Shown here one piece after another: positions 17,471 through 25,921 of a stretch of 64,000 nt of DNA. The notes beneath the pieces were generated by a model. The model made no database searches, was not told the origin of the DNA, and worked only from the letters and a program-made list of their open reading frames with translations. The stretch is taken from contig NZ_BSUL01000001.1 of NCBI RefSeq assembly GCF_030161575.1, positions 2,151,809-2,215,808 of the forward strand. Direction: 5' to 3'. The translations under genes and the position numbers were made by a program. This stretch comes from Arenivirga flava. GTDB taxonomy: Bacteria > Actinomycetota > Actinomycetes > Actinomycetales > Microbacteriaceae. Positions within the stretch are counted from its first letter, which is position 1. Each line of letters starts with the position of its first letter.

Positions 17471-18316
17471 TCAGCCGCGCAGCACGAGGGTGCAGCACTT
17501 CACGCTGCCGCCGCCCTTGAGCAGCTCGTCGAGCTCGATCGGCACGGGCTCGAAGCCGCGCTCGGCGAGCTGCTCCGCCCATCCCCTCGCCGCCGCCGGG
17601 TGGAAGACCCGCAGCCCGTCGCTCACAGAGTTGAGGGCGAACAGCGCCGCCTCGTCGGGGGCGACGAGGATCGCATCCGGGTAGAGCCGCTCCAGGACGG
17701 CCCGCGAGGCGTCGTCGAAGGCCTCGGGCAGGTAGGCGATCTCGCCGCGCTCCTCGTCGAGCACGGTGAGCGCGATGTCGAGGTGGTAGTAGCAGGGGTC
17801 GACGAGGCGCAGCGAGACGAGCTCGACGCCCGTCGCCTCGGCGAGCTCGGCGTGCGCCGCCGGGTCGGTGCGGAAGCCGTGCCCGGCCAGCACCCGTCCG
17901 CCCACCGCGAGCAGGTCGCCCTCGCCCTCGTTCACCTCGCGCGCGACCACCACCCGCGCCCCGGCCTCGCGCTGCCAGCGCTCGTGCAGCGCCGACTCCC
18001 CCACGCGCTCGGCGTGCGCGAAGCGAGCCGTGTAGAAGAGGCCGCCGACGCTCGTGCCGCCGTTCGCGGCGTAGACCATGTCGGGCAGCCCCTCCCCCGG
18101 TTCGAGCAGGTGCACCTCGTGGCCGGCGGCCCTGTAGGCGGCGACCAGCGCCTCCCACTGCGCCACGGCACGGGCGGTGTCGACCGGCACGGTGGCGTCC
18201 ATCCACACGTTGATCTCGTAGGCGACCTCGAAGCGCTCCGGGCGCACCATGAGGAATCGACGGGGCCGCGCGCGGCGGGTCGCAGGGGGCGTGGATGCGG
18301 GGGCGAGGGAGGTCAT
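17471..18316 (-). CDS. ddaH: Dimethylarginine dimethylaminohydrolase / arginine deiminase-fold enzyme
   Basis: A 281-residue guanidino-modifying enzyme. Signature segments are PDMVYAANGG, EGEGDLL, the catalytic His in CYYHLDIALTVL and the nucleophilic Cys near the C-terminus in KGGGSVKCCTL. It hydrolyses methylated or free arginine-type substrates to citrulline plus amine. It is divergent from the Lrp-family regulator at 18408, a common pairing in actinobacteria, so it is probably controlled by that protein. A close alternative within the fold is an ornithine/arginine amidinohydrolase. Confidence 0.88.
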   Translation of the reverse strand: MTSLAPASTPPATRRARPRRFLMVRPERFEVAYEINVWMDATVPVDTARAVAQWEALVAAYRAAGHEVHLLEPGEGLPDMVYAANGGTSVGGLFYTARFAHAERVGESALHERWQREAGARVVVAREVNEGEGDLLAVGGRVLAGHGFRTDPAAHAELAEATGVELVSLRLVDPCYYHLDIALTVLDEERGEIAYLPEAFDDASRAVLERLYPDAILVAPDEAALFALNSVSDGLRVFHPAAARGWAEQLAERGFEPVPIELDELLKGGGSVKCCTLVLRG

Positions 18317-18407
18317 GCCTCAAGCCTGGACGCATGCTTACGGCGCATGGTCTCGCGCTGCGCACGATTCCTGCGCCTCAGCCGCCATCGCGGCGTACCG
18401 TTGCGTC

Positions 18408-18839
18408 ATGGACGATCTGGACCGCAGCATCCTCGACCACCTGCGCGAGGACGCCAGGACGAGCTTCGACCGCATCGGCGAGGCGATCGGCCTCTCGGCG
18501 AGCGCCGTCAAGCGGCGGGTGGACCGGATGAAGACGAGCGGCGTCATCCGCCGCTTCACCATCGACGTCGACCCGGCGCTCGACGAGCGCGGCACGGAGG
18601 CCTACGTCGAGCTGTTCTGCCGCGGCACCGTGGCGCCGGGGGAGCTGCGGCGGGCGCTCGCCGGCATCCCGGAGGTCGTCGACGCCGGCACGATCACGGG
18701 GGAGGCGGACGCGATCGTCCGCATCCGCTCCCGCGACGTGCCCAGCCTGGAGCAGGCGCTGGAGCGCATCCGCCTGACCCCGAACGTCGAGCGCACCCGC
18801 AGCGCGGTGCTGCTGACGCGGCTCGTCGAGCGGGGGTGA
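18408..18839 (+). CDS. Lrp/AsnC family regulator
   Basis: A 143-residue protein with an N-terminal winged helix (MDDLDRSILDHLREDARTSF, then IGEAIGLSASAVKRRVDRM) and a C-terminal RAM amino-acid-binding domain (ELRRALAGIPEVVDAGTITGEADAIVRI). The compact size fits the family. It is divergent from ddaH with a 91-base gap between start codons, so it likely controls that gene in response to arginine-type ligands. Confidence 0.92.
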   Translation: MDDLDRSILDHLREDARTSFDRIGEAIGLSASAVKRRVDRMKTSGVIRRFTIDVDPALDERGTEAYVELFCRGTVAPGELRRALAGIPEVVDAGTITGEADAIVRIRSRDVPSLEQALERIRLTPNVERTRSAVLLTRLVERG

Positions 18840-19393
18840 GTCGGAGGGTCCTCGCGTCTGCGAGAGATCGACGGCACGAGCCCGGGCGAGCGAACGGCTG
18901 TGGGGCCGCCCCTGGGAGTCGGATGCCTTCGCGTCGGTGGCCCGAGCCGAGCGAACGTCAGGAGAGCCGGGGCCTCGCCACGAGCTGTCGCATCACCGGC
19001 GTCTGTGATGCAACGTCGGCGAGGTGGTTGCGACACAGCGTCACGGGAATCGCATCCTCAGCGATCTCAGAGCCTCGCAAAGGGTTCGACGGCATGGCGT
19101 CGGAACGTTCCGCAAGCCAGCGGTTCCGGGGCACGAGGTCTCGGCATCTACGAGATCGGCTATCGTCGATCGGACGCCCAGATTGCGTTGCATCAATCCC
19201 AGTCTCTCGGGCCTGAGGGGTGACACACGAATACGCACCCTTCCCATCGGTGAATGGCTGATCAAGCGGGATGGTCCGCCGGAGAAGCCAGATCGGTCAG
19301 CAGGAGTTGGAAGGCAGGCCGGGGAGCGAACGACCGCCTACGTCGGACACCCCCACGGCCAGACTGACCGGCTGATCGAGGTCATCGTCGCGG
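18840..19393. other. Boundary of the mobile region, possible gene remnant
   Basis: About 550 bases with a drop in coding quality. The last part (about 19222-19401, plus strand) reads like the end of a small protein, TTAYVGHPHGQTDRLIEVIV, which stops three codons later inside the IS3-type element, so it may be a gene truncated by the insertion. Upstream frames are unconvincing. This is where sequence style changes from core to accessory. Confidence 0.35.
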
Positions 19394-19458
19394 GAGCCTG
19401 ACCCGGTTTCCCGGACACCTTAGTTGAGGCGATGATCGTCTCGGAAGGAGTCCGTGAG

Positions 19459-19743
19459 ATGCCTGCTGCCCACCCGCCGGAGTTCCGGCGTCGAGCCCTG
19501 GATCTGGTGGCCCAGGGCAATCCTGTCGGCCAGACGGCGCGTGATCTCGGGATCAGCGAGTCGTGTCTGCGGAACTGAATGAACCGCGACGCGGTCGATT
19601 CTGGCCGCAAGGCCGGCGTGATGTCGGATGAGCATAAGGAGCTCGTCGAGCTGCGCCGCCGGAACCGGGTGCTCGAGATGGAGATCGAGATCCTCAAGCG
19701 CGCGTCGGCGTACTTCGCGAGAGAGAACGTGCTCCCAAAATAG
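19459..19743 (+). pseudogene. IS3-family orfA with an in-frame stop
   Basis: MPAAHPPEFRRRALDLVAQG, then NPVGQTARDLGISESCLRN, is the helix-turn-helix of IS3 OrfA. The next codon (19576-19578) is TGA where the family has Trp (LRNW), then MNRDAVDSGR and a leucine-zipper part ELVELRRRNRVLEMEIEILK follow in frame to TAG at 19741. A single G-to-A change (TGG to TGA) explains it. The AAAATAG at the end is a plausible -1 frameshift site into orfB. Confidence 0.8.
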
Positions 19744-20652
19744 GGTTCCGGCTGGTCCAGGAGCTCGCCGCGGACGGTGTCCCCGTCGCGGTGGCCTGCC
19801 GGTTCTTGAACGTCTCGAGGTCTGGCTACTACGAGTGGATCGCTCGACCACCATCGCCGCGCGCGGTCGCGGACGCGGCGCTGACCGCGACGATCCGTCG
19901 GATCCACGCCGACTCGCGGGAGACCTATGGGGCTCCGCGGGTGCTCGCTGAGCTCCGGCTCGGGCTCGGTGTTCACGTCGGCCGGAAGCGCGTCGCGCGG
20001 CTGGTGCGGCTGGGCGGGCTGGCCGGCGTCTCGCATCGCCGGAAGCGGCGAGGTTGGAAGCCGGACACCGCGACGCACGAGGATCTCGTGAAGCGGCATT
20101 TCCGAGCTGACGCGCCGAACCGGCTGTGGTTCTGCGACATCACACAGCACCGCGCGAGAGACGGGTGGGTCTACTGCGCCGCCGTGATCGACGCATACTC
20201 ACGGCGGATCGTGGGCTGGTCGATCAGCGACCGGATCACCGCGGAGATCGTCGTCGACGCGCTCGAGATGGCCCGCTGGCGGCGCCGCCCCGAGCCCGGA
20301 ACCGTCGTTCACGCGGACCGAGGAGCGCAATACACCAGCTGGCTCTTCGGGCACCGGCTCCGGCAAGCCGGGCTCCTCGGATCAATGGGCAGAGTCGCCT
20401 CCAGCGTCGACAACGCCCTCATCGAGAGCTTCTGGTCAACGATGCAGCGCGAGCTTCTCGACCGCTCCAGCTGGACCTCGAAGACGCAGCTCGCGTCGGC
20501 GATGTTCGAGTGGATCGAAGGGTTCTACAACCCCACCCGCCGGCACACCGCACTCGGCAACCTCAGCCCGTGGAGTTCGAACGACTTCATATCCCCGCCG
20601 CAACCGCGGCATGATCAACAGGAAGAAACCGTCCGGGTAACCGGGGCAGGCT
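19737..20652 (+). CDS. IS3-family orfB transposase (DDE)
   Basis: Reads from the end of orfA in the -1 frame; the first usual start codon is at 19791 (MACRFLNVSRSGYYEW). The rve integrase core has Asp in LWFCDITQH, Asp in VHADRGAQYTS and Glu in VDNALIESFWSTMQ. The IS3-type end, TALGNLSPWSSNDF, is followed by about 40 codons of read-through to and past the right inverted repeat; the frame stays open to 20888, but that extension is not native. OrfA is interrupted, so transposition needs suppression or a helper copy. Confidence 0.8.
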
Positions 20653-20653
20653 C

Positions 20654-20830
20654 CTCCACCGCACCCTCGCTGACGGCTGGGCCTACGCGAAGCTCTATCC
20701 CTCAGAAACAGCACGGCGAGAAGCACTCCCCAGCTGGCTGCACTTCTACAATCACCACAGGCACCACTCCGCAATCGGAGGCCCACCCATCAGCAGAATC
20801 GCCAACAACCTCCCTGGACATCACACCTAG
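20654..20830 (+). pseudogene. 3' fragment of an IS481-family transposase
   Basis: In the frame ending TAG at 20828 the sequence reads HRTLADGWAYAKLYPSETAR and then LPSWLHFYNHHRHHSAIGG and ISRIANNLPGHHT, the standard C-terminus of IS481-type transposases. The 5' part is missing; the IS3-type element abuts the break. Its sequence differs from the intact IS481 copy at 39013, so it is a separate element. Confidence 0.8.
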
Positions 20831-20916
20831 GGGTCACTGCTCTGTGCAGCAAACCCTTCCTCCACTGACGTCTCGTGTGGAAGATTGAGGCCCGGAGCCC
20901 TACACGTCATCGGCGT

Positions 20917-21726
20917 TCACTCGGCGGCCGTGATGAACGCTGACAGTCGCGCCCACATCTCCAGCGGGTTCGAGTACATCGGGAAGTGGCCGCTCATCGA
21001 TATCTCGGTGACGTCGACGCCGGCATCCCGAAGAGCGGGCAGGTAGCTGAGGGTGGCGTTCTGGTCGCCGTGCATCAGCATGCGTGGTGCGGCGATCGCG
21101 AGGAAGTCGTCGAGCAGGGGTGCGTGGTCACTGAGCTCGACCATGGACTCGAAGATCGGCCGGACCACTTCGGCGCGCACCTTCGCGGGGAGACCAGCGG
21201 TGTAGAGGGCGCTGGCGGCATAGCGGGAGCGGGCAACGCGGTCGCGGAACTCGGTGAGGAAGTGGGTCGCGTCAGCGTGATCGTGGTCGATGATCTGGCG
21301 TGACAGGAAGCAATCCTCGGGCGCTAGATTCCCTTCGATACTGACGATGCTGGCGACGAGGTCGGGTCGCGCGGTCGCCAGGCGTAGCGCGGTGAGACCA
21401 CCCATCGAATGCCCGACGAGATGCACGCGCTTCATGTCGAGGTCGTCCATCAACGCCTGGGCGATATCGACGAGGAAGGGGATGTCGACGCGGTCGGGGT
21501 GGTCGATGGTCGAGCGTCCGCAGCCGGGTGCGTCGTAGGCGAGCACGGGATGTGCCGCGAGCGCGGGGTGCAGAACGATGTCGGCGTAGTCCTCTTTCGT
21601 GGAGCCGAAGCCATGGAGGAAGACAATGGGGGTGGCGGCGCCGGCGCGCTCGAGCGTGGCGATCGTCGTCGCAGTTCCGGCGATCCGGAGCTGCCGCTGC
21701 GAGATGTTCACGGGTGCGGGAATCAT
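20917..21726 (-). CDS. Alpha/beta hydrolase
   Basis: A 269-residue hydrolase with oxyanion HGFGSTKEDY, nucleophile elbow VGHSMGGLTALRLA, acid in LMHGDQNATLSYL and His in SMSGHFPMYSNP. ATG 21726 overlaps the stop of the aminotransferase gene (ATGA), showing coupling; longer forms upstream are Arg-rich shadow. Last gene of the five-gene catabolic operon that starts at 24772. Substrate probably a small ester or ring-cleavage intermediate handled with the neighbouring RraA-like aldolases. Confidence 0.88.
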   Translation of the reverse strand: MIPAPVNISQRQLRIAGTATTIATLERAGAATPIVFLHGFGSTKEDYADIVLHPALAAHPVLAYDAPGCGRSTIDHPDRVDIPFLVDIAQALMDDLDMKRVHLVGHSMGGLTALRLATARPDLVASIVSIEGNLAPEDCFLSRQIIDHDHADATHFLTEFRDRVARSRYAASALYTAGLPAKVRAEVVRPIFESMVELSDHAPLLDDFLAIAAPRMLMHGDQNATLSYLPALRDAGVDVTEISMSGHFPMYSNPLEMWARLSAFITAAE

Positions 21727-22868
21727 GCGGGCTTCATCAGATCGGTGAGAACCGCGGTGCGCAGGCGTGCAATGGCGGTATCGAGAGTGTCGTCGTCGAC
21801 GCCGAAGCACAGCCGGATATGGCTGGGTGCGTTGAAGGCCTCACCGGGGACGACGGCGACGCCGTGGTCGAGGAAACGAGCCGCAAGCGGCGCCGACTCA
21901 TTCCAGCCGTGGTGGTCGAGGATTCCGCGGATGTGCGGGAAAGCGAACATGCCTCCGTCAGGGGAGGGGCAGGTGACGCCTGGCAGGTCGTCGAGGGCCG
22001 CGACAAGTCGGTCGCGGCGTGCGCGGTAGGTGTCTCGCGCCTGGCGGGGGCCTGCGGTGTCGGCGAGCGCGATGATGGCGGCGTGCTGCAGTGCAGCGGG
22101 CACGTTGGTAACCGTCGCGGCGAGGCGGTCGCGTGCGTAGGTCGCTATCTGAGTGGGCGCTGCGAGCCAGCCCACGCGCCAGCCGGTCATCGCGTGTTCC
22201 TTCGAGACGCTGTCGACGACGATAGTGCGGCTACGCAGCGTGGGTTCGTCCAGCACGTGCGGGACGGTGCCGGCGAAGGCGAGCGCGCCGTAGACGTCGT
22301 CGCTGATGATCCAGGCGTCGTGGTCGATGGCCCACTCGCGCTGTGCCTCGATGGTGCCCGCGCCGAGGACGGCGCCGGTGGGGTTGGCGGGGCTGGCAAT
22401 GATGATCGCGCGGGTGCGTGCGGTGGTGACTGCTTCGACGGCGCTGATTGGGAGGCGCAGCTTATCGTCGGCCGCGGCGATCACGGGCGCGGCTCCGGCA
22501 GCTCGAACCGCGGCGGCGTGGCCTGGCCACCCTGGTGCGATGACGATCACCTCGTCGTCGTTACCGGCGATCGCCGCGACGGCGAGTGCAAGCGCGTGCT
22601 TTGCACCGAAGGTGACGAGCACTTCGTCGACGCTCCATGGGGTGGCGCCCGGCAGCTGCCGAGCGATCGCTTCGCGGAGCTCGGTGGTACCGGCGGCGGG
22701 CGCGTAGCGATGGGTGGCGGGGTCGGCGATCGCCTGTTGCGCCGCTGCGACGATCGCATGACGAGTCGGGAATTGCGGCTCGCCAGCGGTGAGAGCGACG
22801 ATGTCGGCACCGTTCGCGCGCAGACGACGGACCTGTGCGTCGATAGCGAAGATGGGGTTCTCAGCCAC
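21723..22868 (-). CDS. Class I/II PLP-dependent aminotransferase
   Basis: A 381-residue fold-type I aminotransferase. Visible features: ALTAGEPQFPTRHAIVAAA, the Asn of ASPANPTGAVL, DDVYGALAF and the Schiff-base Lys in DSVSKEHAMTGWRVGWLAAP. GTG 22868 was chosen because it overlaps the stop of the upstream gene (GTGGCTGA); starting at 22925 would add 19 residues lying in the neighbour's coding region. It converts an amino acid to its 2-oxo acid, which fits a pathway ending in an RraA-type retro-aldol cleavage. Confidence 0.9.
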   Translation of the reverse strand: MAENPIFAIDAQVRRLRANGADIVALTAGEPQFPTRHAIVAAAQQAIADPATHRYAPAAGTTELREAIARQLPGATPWSVDEVLVTFGAKHALALAVAAIAGNDDEVIVIAPGWPGHAAAVRAAGAAPVIAAADDKLRLPISAVEAVTTARTRAIIIASPANPTGAVLGAGTIEAQREWAIDHDAWIISDDVYGALAFAGTVPHVLDEPTLRSRTIVVDSVSKEHAMTGWRVGWLAAPTQIATYARDRLAATVTNVPAALQHAAIIALADTAGPRQARDTYRARRDRLVAALDDLPGVTCPSPDGGMFAFPHIRGILDHHGWNESAPLAARFLDHGVAVVPGEAFNAPSHIRLCFGVDDDTLDTAIARLRTAVLTDLMKPA

Positions 22869-23478
22869 GGTCCCCCCGGTACGGGGCGCCGAAGCCGTAG
22901 AGGTCGAGGGTTCGCTCTCCGGCACGCAGACGAGCGAAGTACTCCTGCTCCTGCGCGACGCGCGCGTCGGCAGCGTCGAGGACAGCAGGCACGGTGGCGG
23001 TAGGCAGGGCGACGGCGCCGTCGTCGTCGCCGACGATCAGGTCGCCCTCGCTGACCACGACGCCGCCGACGGTGACGGCTCGGCCGAGCACACCGGGGAA
23101 GTCCTTGCGGGTGCCTCGGATCGCCGCGGAGCGCGCGAACACGGGGAAGCCGAGCTGCTGGATTTCCGAGGTGTCGCGGATGCCGCCGTCGATGAGCAGT
23201 CCGGCGATGCCTCGCTGCTGCGCGGCGACCGTGAGCACCTCGCCCCAGTGTCCGTACGCAGCGCCGCCAGCATCGACCACGAGCACGGAACCCCGTGGCG
23301 CCGCGGCGACGGCGAGGTGCAGCGCGAGGTTGTCGCCGCCGGCGCCCTGGACGGGGAACGCCGGACCGATCAGGCGCGCACCTTGCCAGGTCGCGCGTAT
23401 GGCGGGGTCGATGTCGATGGCAGCCTTCGCCGCTTCGACAAGCGTGGCGGACGAGTACCCGCGGGCCGGATCCGGCAT
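22861..23478 (-). CDS. RraA-family aldolase/decarboxylase-like protein (copy 1)
   Basis: About 205 residues of the RraA/HMG-aldolase fold. It has the glycine-rich segment VVDAGGAAYGHWGEVLTVAA and the metal/substrate motif GLLIDGGIRDTSEIQQLGFP, whose Arg-Asp pair is the catalytic RD of 4-hydroxy-4-methyl-2-oxoglutarate aldolases. The second Asp-rich loop, GDLIVGDDDGAVALP, is standard. ATG 23478 overlaps the preceding stop (TGATG); ATG 23484 is an alternative. One of three tandem paralogues. Confidence 0.85.
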   Translation of the reverse strand: MPDPARGYSSATLVEAAKAAIDIDPAIRATWQGARLIGPAFPVQGAGGDNLALHLAVAAAPRGSVLVVDAGGAAYGHWGEVLTVAAQQRGIAGLLIDGGIRDTSEIQQLGFPVFARSAAIRGTRKDFPGVLGRAVTVGGVVVSEGDLIVGDDDGAVALPTATVPAVLDAADARVAQEQEYFARLRAGERTLDLYGFGAPYRGDRG

Positions 23479-24116
23479 CAGCATTCCTTCGTCTGCAAGC
23501 TGTGGTAGCCGTGTCGGGCTCGCGCCTCCCGCAGCGTACCGCCGTTCGCGACGTCCGCGACGATGCGGTCCTCGACGTGCTCGATCCGCTCCGCGAGCTC
23601 GCGCACTTCGCTCCATCGGCTGGCGGGTACGACGACGACGCCGTCGTCATCGCCGACGAGCACGTCACCGGGGTGGATGGTGACGCCGTCGATGCGCAGT
23701 GGCGTCTGCGTCGCGGCCAGCCGCACCCGGTCCTTGCCGGTGCGCATGAACCGTCCGGCGGACCAGACCGGGTAGGCGAGCTCAGCGGCGACCGCGGTGT
23801 CGCGGCAGACGCCGTGGATGACCGTCGCCGCGATCTGCCGCGTCGACGCCAGCCGCGTCATGATCCCGCCCCACACGGTGCAGTCGGTGCGGCCGTCGTT
23901 GTCGATGAGCACGACGCTGCCGGCGACGATGTCGTCGAGGAAATCGCCGACCGTGCCGCCGTGCTCGTCGACCGGCTCGTAGCGCGCGGTGAACACCGGC
24001 CCATGGGCGCGCTGACCCGGAGCCAATGCGCCGATGCCGCGCAGCGATCCGGGCAGGCCCAGCCGGTCGAGCGCATCCGACAGCGATGCCGTCGGCGGCA
24101 CGATGACGGCGCTCAT
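23478..24116 (-). CDS. RraA-family aldolase/decarboxylase-like protein (copy 2)
   Basis: A 212-residue paralogue. DNDGRTDCTVWGGIMTRLAS and TVIHGVCRDTAVAAELAYP are the two core motifs, with the RD pair retained, and GDVLVGDDDGVVVVP follows. It is well diverged from copies 1 and 3, so the triplication is old or the copies were assembled. Overlaps both neighbours by a few bases, indicating tight co-translation. Confidence 0.85.
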   Translation of the reverse strand: MSAVIVPPTASLSDALDRLGLPGSLRGIGALAPGQRAHGPVFTARYEPVDEHGGTVGDFLDDIVAGSVVLIDNDGRTDCTVWGGIMTRLASTRQIAATVIHGVCRDTAVAAELAYPVWSAGRFMRTGKDRVRLAATQTPLRIDGVTIHPGDVLVGDDDGVVVVPASRWSEVRELAERIEHVEDRIVADVANGGTLREARARHGYHSLQTKEC

Positions 24117-24772
24117 CGCTCGACTCCAGCAAGGCGTGCGTCGTGCATCGCCTCATGCAGGGGCGCCCCGCGACGGATTTCGTCGGCGATCGCCCGCTCG
24201 CGAGCCACGACGGCCTCCGCGGCGGCGAGGACTTCGTCAACGCGCGCGGCCGGCACCACGACGAAGCCGGTGTCGTCGTGGAAGACCACGTCGCCCTCGT
24301 GAACGGTCCGTCCCAGCAGGCGCGCCGGCTCGCCGCTGGAGCGCTGCCGCAGCCGTCCGCGAGCGGTCGCCGGTACCGCGCCGCGTGCATAGACCGGAAG
24401 GCCGAGCTGCCGACTCTCCTCGACGTCGCGGCAGGCACCGTCGATGAGCACTCCCCGCACACCGCGGCTCACCGCACCCAGTGCGAGGATCCCTCCCCAG
24501 GTTGACACGTCCAGCCGGCCGCCATTGTCGATCACCAGCACGTCCTGATCGTTGGCGCGATCGACCACGTCGGTGAGGATGTGGGCCCCCGCAGCACCAC
24601 CCGTGTACGGCTCCATCACCGCAGTCACGGCGTAGCCGATCACGGGCGCCGCGGCCGTCGCCAACGGTAGCCCCGCGACGCCAGAGGGCAGGCCGAACTG
24701 GTCGAGCGCATCGCTCACCGCGGCGGTGTCGAGCTTCGCGAACCGTTCGCGCAGTACGGAGTCAGTGCCCAT
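24113..24772 (-). CDS. RraA-family aldolase/decarboxylase-like protein (copy 3)
   Basis: A 219-residue first gene of the operon. DNGGRLDVSTWGGILALGAV and GVLIDGACRDVEESRQLGLP give the family motifs, followed by GDVVFHDDTGFVVVP. In known members the enzyme cleaves 4-hydroxy-4-methyl-2-oxoglutarate or decarboxylates oxaloacetate with Mg2+. Divergent from the LysR gene at 24848. Confidence 0.87.
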   Translation of the reverse strand: MGTDSVLRERFAKLDTAAVSDALDQFGLPSGVAGLPLATAAAPVIGYAVTAVMEPYTGGAAGAHILTDVVDRANDQDVLVIDNGGRLDVSTWGGILALGAVSRGVRGVLIDGACRDVEESRQLGLPVYARGAVPATARGRLRQRSSGEPARLLGRTVHEGDVVFHDDTGFVVVPAARVDEVLAAAEAVVARERAIADEIRRGAPLHEAMHDARLAGVER

Positions 24773-24847
24773 GACATCCAGTCAACGGATGTTCCTTCAT
24801 ATCCGGAAGGTTGAATATCGTCTTCTATCAAGACGTGAGGAGTATCG
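24773..24847. promoter_or_regulatory. Divergent promoter region with LysR-type dyads
   Basis: 75 bases between the catabolic operon and its LysR gene. CCTT-N9-AAGG (24793-24809) and the flanking ATAT half-sites (TTCATATCC and GTTGAATATCG) form AT-rich dyads of the T-N11-A kind that LysR proteins bind. This region is AT-rich compared with its surroundings. Exact -35/-10 boxes are not certain. Confidence 0.5.
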
Positions 24848-25735
24848 ATGTTCGATCTGCGGTTGCTGCGGTACTTCGTCGCGGTCGCCGAGGAGCTGCA
24901 TTTCGGACGGGCAGCGGCACGTCTCCAGATGTCGCAGCCGCCCCTGTCGCAGGCGATTCGTGCACTCGAGCTCGACATCGGAGCCATACTGATCAATCGA
25001 TCCTCGCGACGTGTGGAGCTCACACCCGTCGGTCGCGTGTTCCTCAACGAGTGCCGGGATCTGCTCGAGCACGCCGACCGCGTCGCCGCATCCGCTCGGC
25101 ACGCAGACGCTGGTGCGAGCACGCTCATGCGTATCGGCACTGTCGCCTCGGCCCTGACCTGGCCGCTGCCGGGAGTGCTTGCTCTACTGCGTGAGCGTGC
25201 ACCCGATGTCAGAGCGGTGCTGCGCGAGATCGACACGCACGAGGCGATCCGTCTGCTCGAAGCAGGGCGCATCGACGTCGCGTTCGCCCGACTCGCTGCA
25301 CCCGTACGCGGGATCCGCCAGGAACCCTTGGTGAGCGAACCCTTTCAGGTGCTGCTGCCGCAGACGCATCCGGCAGCGTCTGAGAACGGCCCGATTGCGC
25401 TGGCCAATCTCGCAAACGACGATTGGGTCTGGCTCGATCGGGAGGTCTCGCCGGACTACCACGACGAGATGTCGGCGGTGTGCCGCGCAAACGGACTCAG
25501 CCCGCGCGCCACGCATCGAGCGCGATCAATTGCCTCACAGATCGCGATGGTCCAGTGCGGGGTCGGCGTGACCGTGCTGCCGAAGTCCTGGGCAGCCGAG
25601 GCGAGCGAGGGCGTCACCGCACGTAGCCTCACGACTCATCACCTCGCTGTGTCACTCTCGGTCTCCACTCGCGTTCAGATGAACCGCGCCGAGCAGCTAC
25701 TCGTCGACCTCGCCCGCGAGGTCACCGCGGACTAA
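24848..25735 (+). CDS. LysR family regulator
   Basis: A 295-residue regulator. The N-terminal winged helix FVAVAEELHFGRAAARLQMS, then QPPLSQAIRALE, is followed by a periplasmic-binding-type effector domain. It resembles the CatR/BenM branch that activates aromatic-acid catabolic operons. Its divergent position makes the RraA/aminotransferase/hydrolase operon its likely target, with a pathway intermediate as co-inducer. Confidence 0.92.
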   Translation: MFDLRLLRYFVAVAEELHFGRAAARLQMSQPPLSQAIRALELDIGAILINRSSRRVELTPVGRVFLNECRDLLEHADRVAASARHADAGASTLMRIGTVASALTWPLPGVLALLRERAPDVRAVLREIDTHEAIRLLEAGRIDVAFARLAAPVRGIRQEPLVSEPFQVLLPQTHPAASENGPIALANLANDDWVWLDREVSPDYHDEMSAVCRANGLSPRATHRARSIASQIAMVQCGVGVTVLPKSWAAEASEGVTARSLTTHHLAVSLSVSTRVQMNRAEQLLVDLAREVTAD

Positions 25736-25921
25736 TCGCGAGCACCACCCGCTCGCGTACTAGCAAGAGCTGCAGGCCGATGAGTGCCGGTCTCGATTGC
25801 CTATCGTCGCGAGGGAGCACGACACATGCGCGGGGCACTCATCGACCTCTGGACTGCATGTCGAGATAGCCTGAGCCCACCCTGTTGTGGCGAGCCATCG
25901 GGGAACGAGGCAGGAGCAGCT

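Larger units (their letters stand above)
19394..20653 (+). mobile_element. IS3-family insertion sequence
   Basis: Terminal inverted repeats are visible: the left end GAGCCTGACCCGGTTTCCC continuing GGACACC matches the reverse complement of the right end, GAGCCTGCCCCGGTTACCC continuing GGACGG, in about 24 of 28 positions. Inside are orfA (with a stop) and orfB in the IS3 arrangement. The total is about 1.26 kb, a normal size. No direct target repeat could be found, since the right side abuts an IS481 fragment. Confidence 0.8.

Noticed and set aside
18840-19393. Search for a tRNA gene as an island attachment site
   Set aside because: No cloverleaf-type sequence or 3' CCA-end repeat was seen in this gap, nor was any integrase gene, so tRNA-directed integration is not supported.
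20611-20888. Long C-terminal extension of the IS3 transposase past its usual end
   Set aside because: The extension is Ser/Thr-rich read-through over the right inverted repeat and the IS481 fragment, whose true frame is different.
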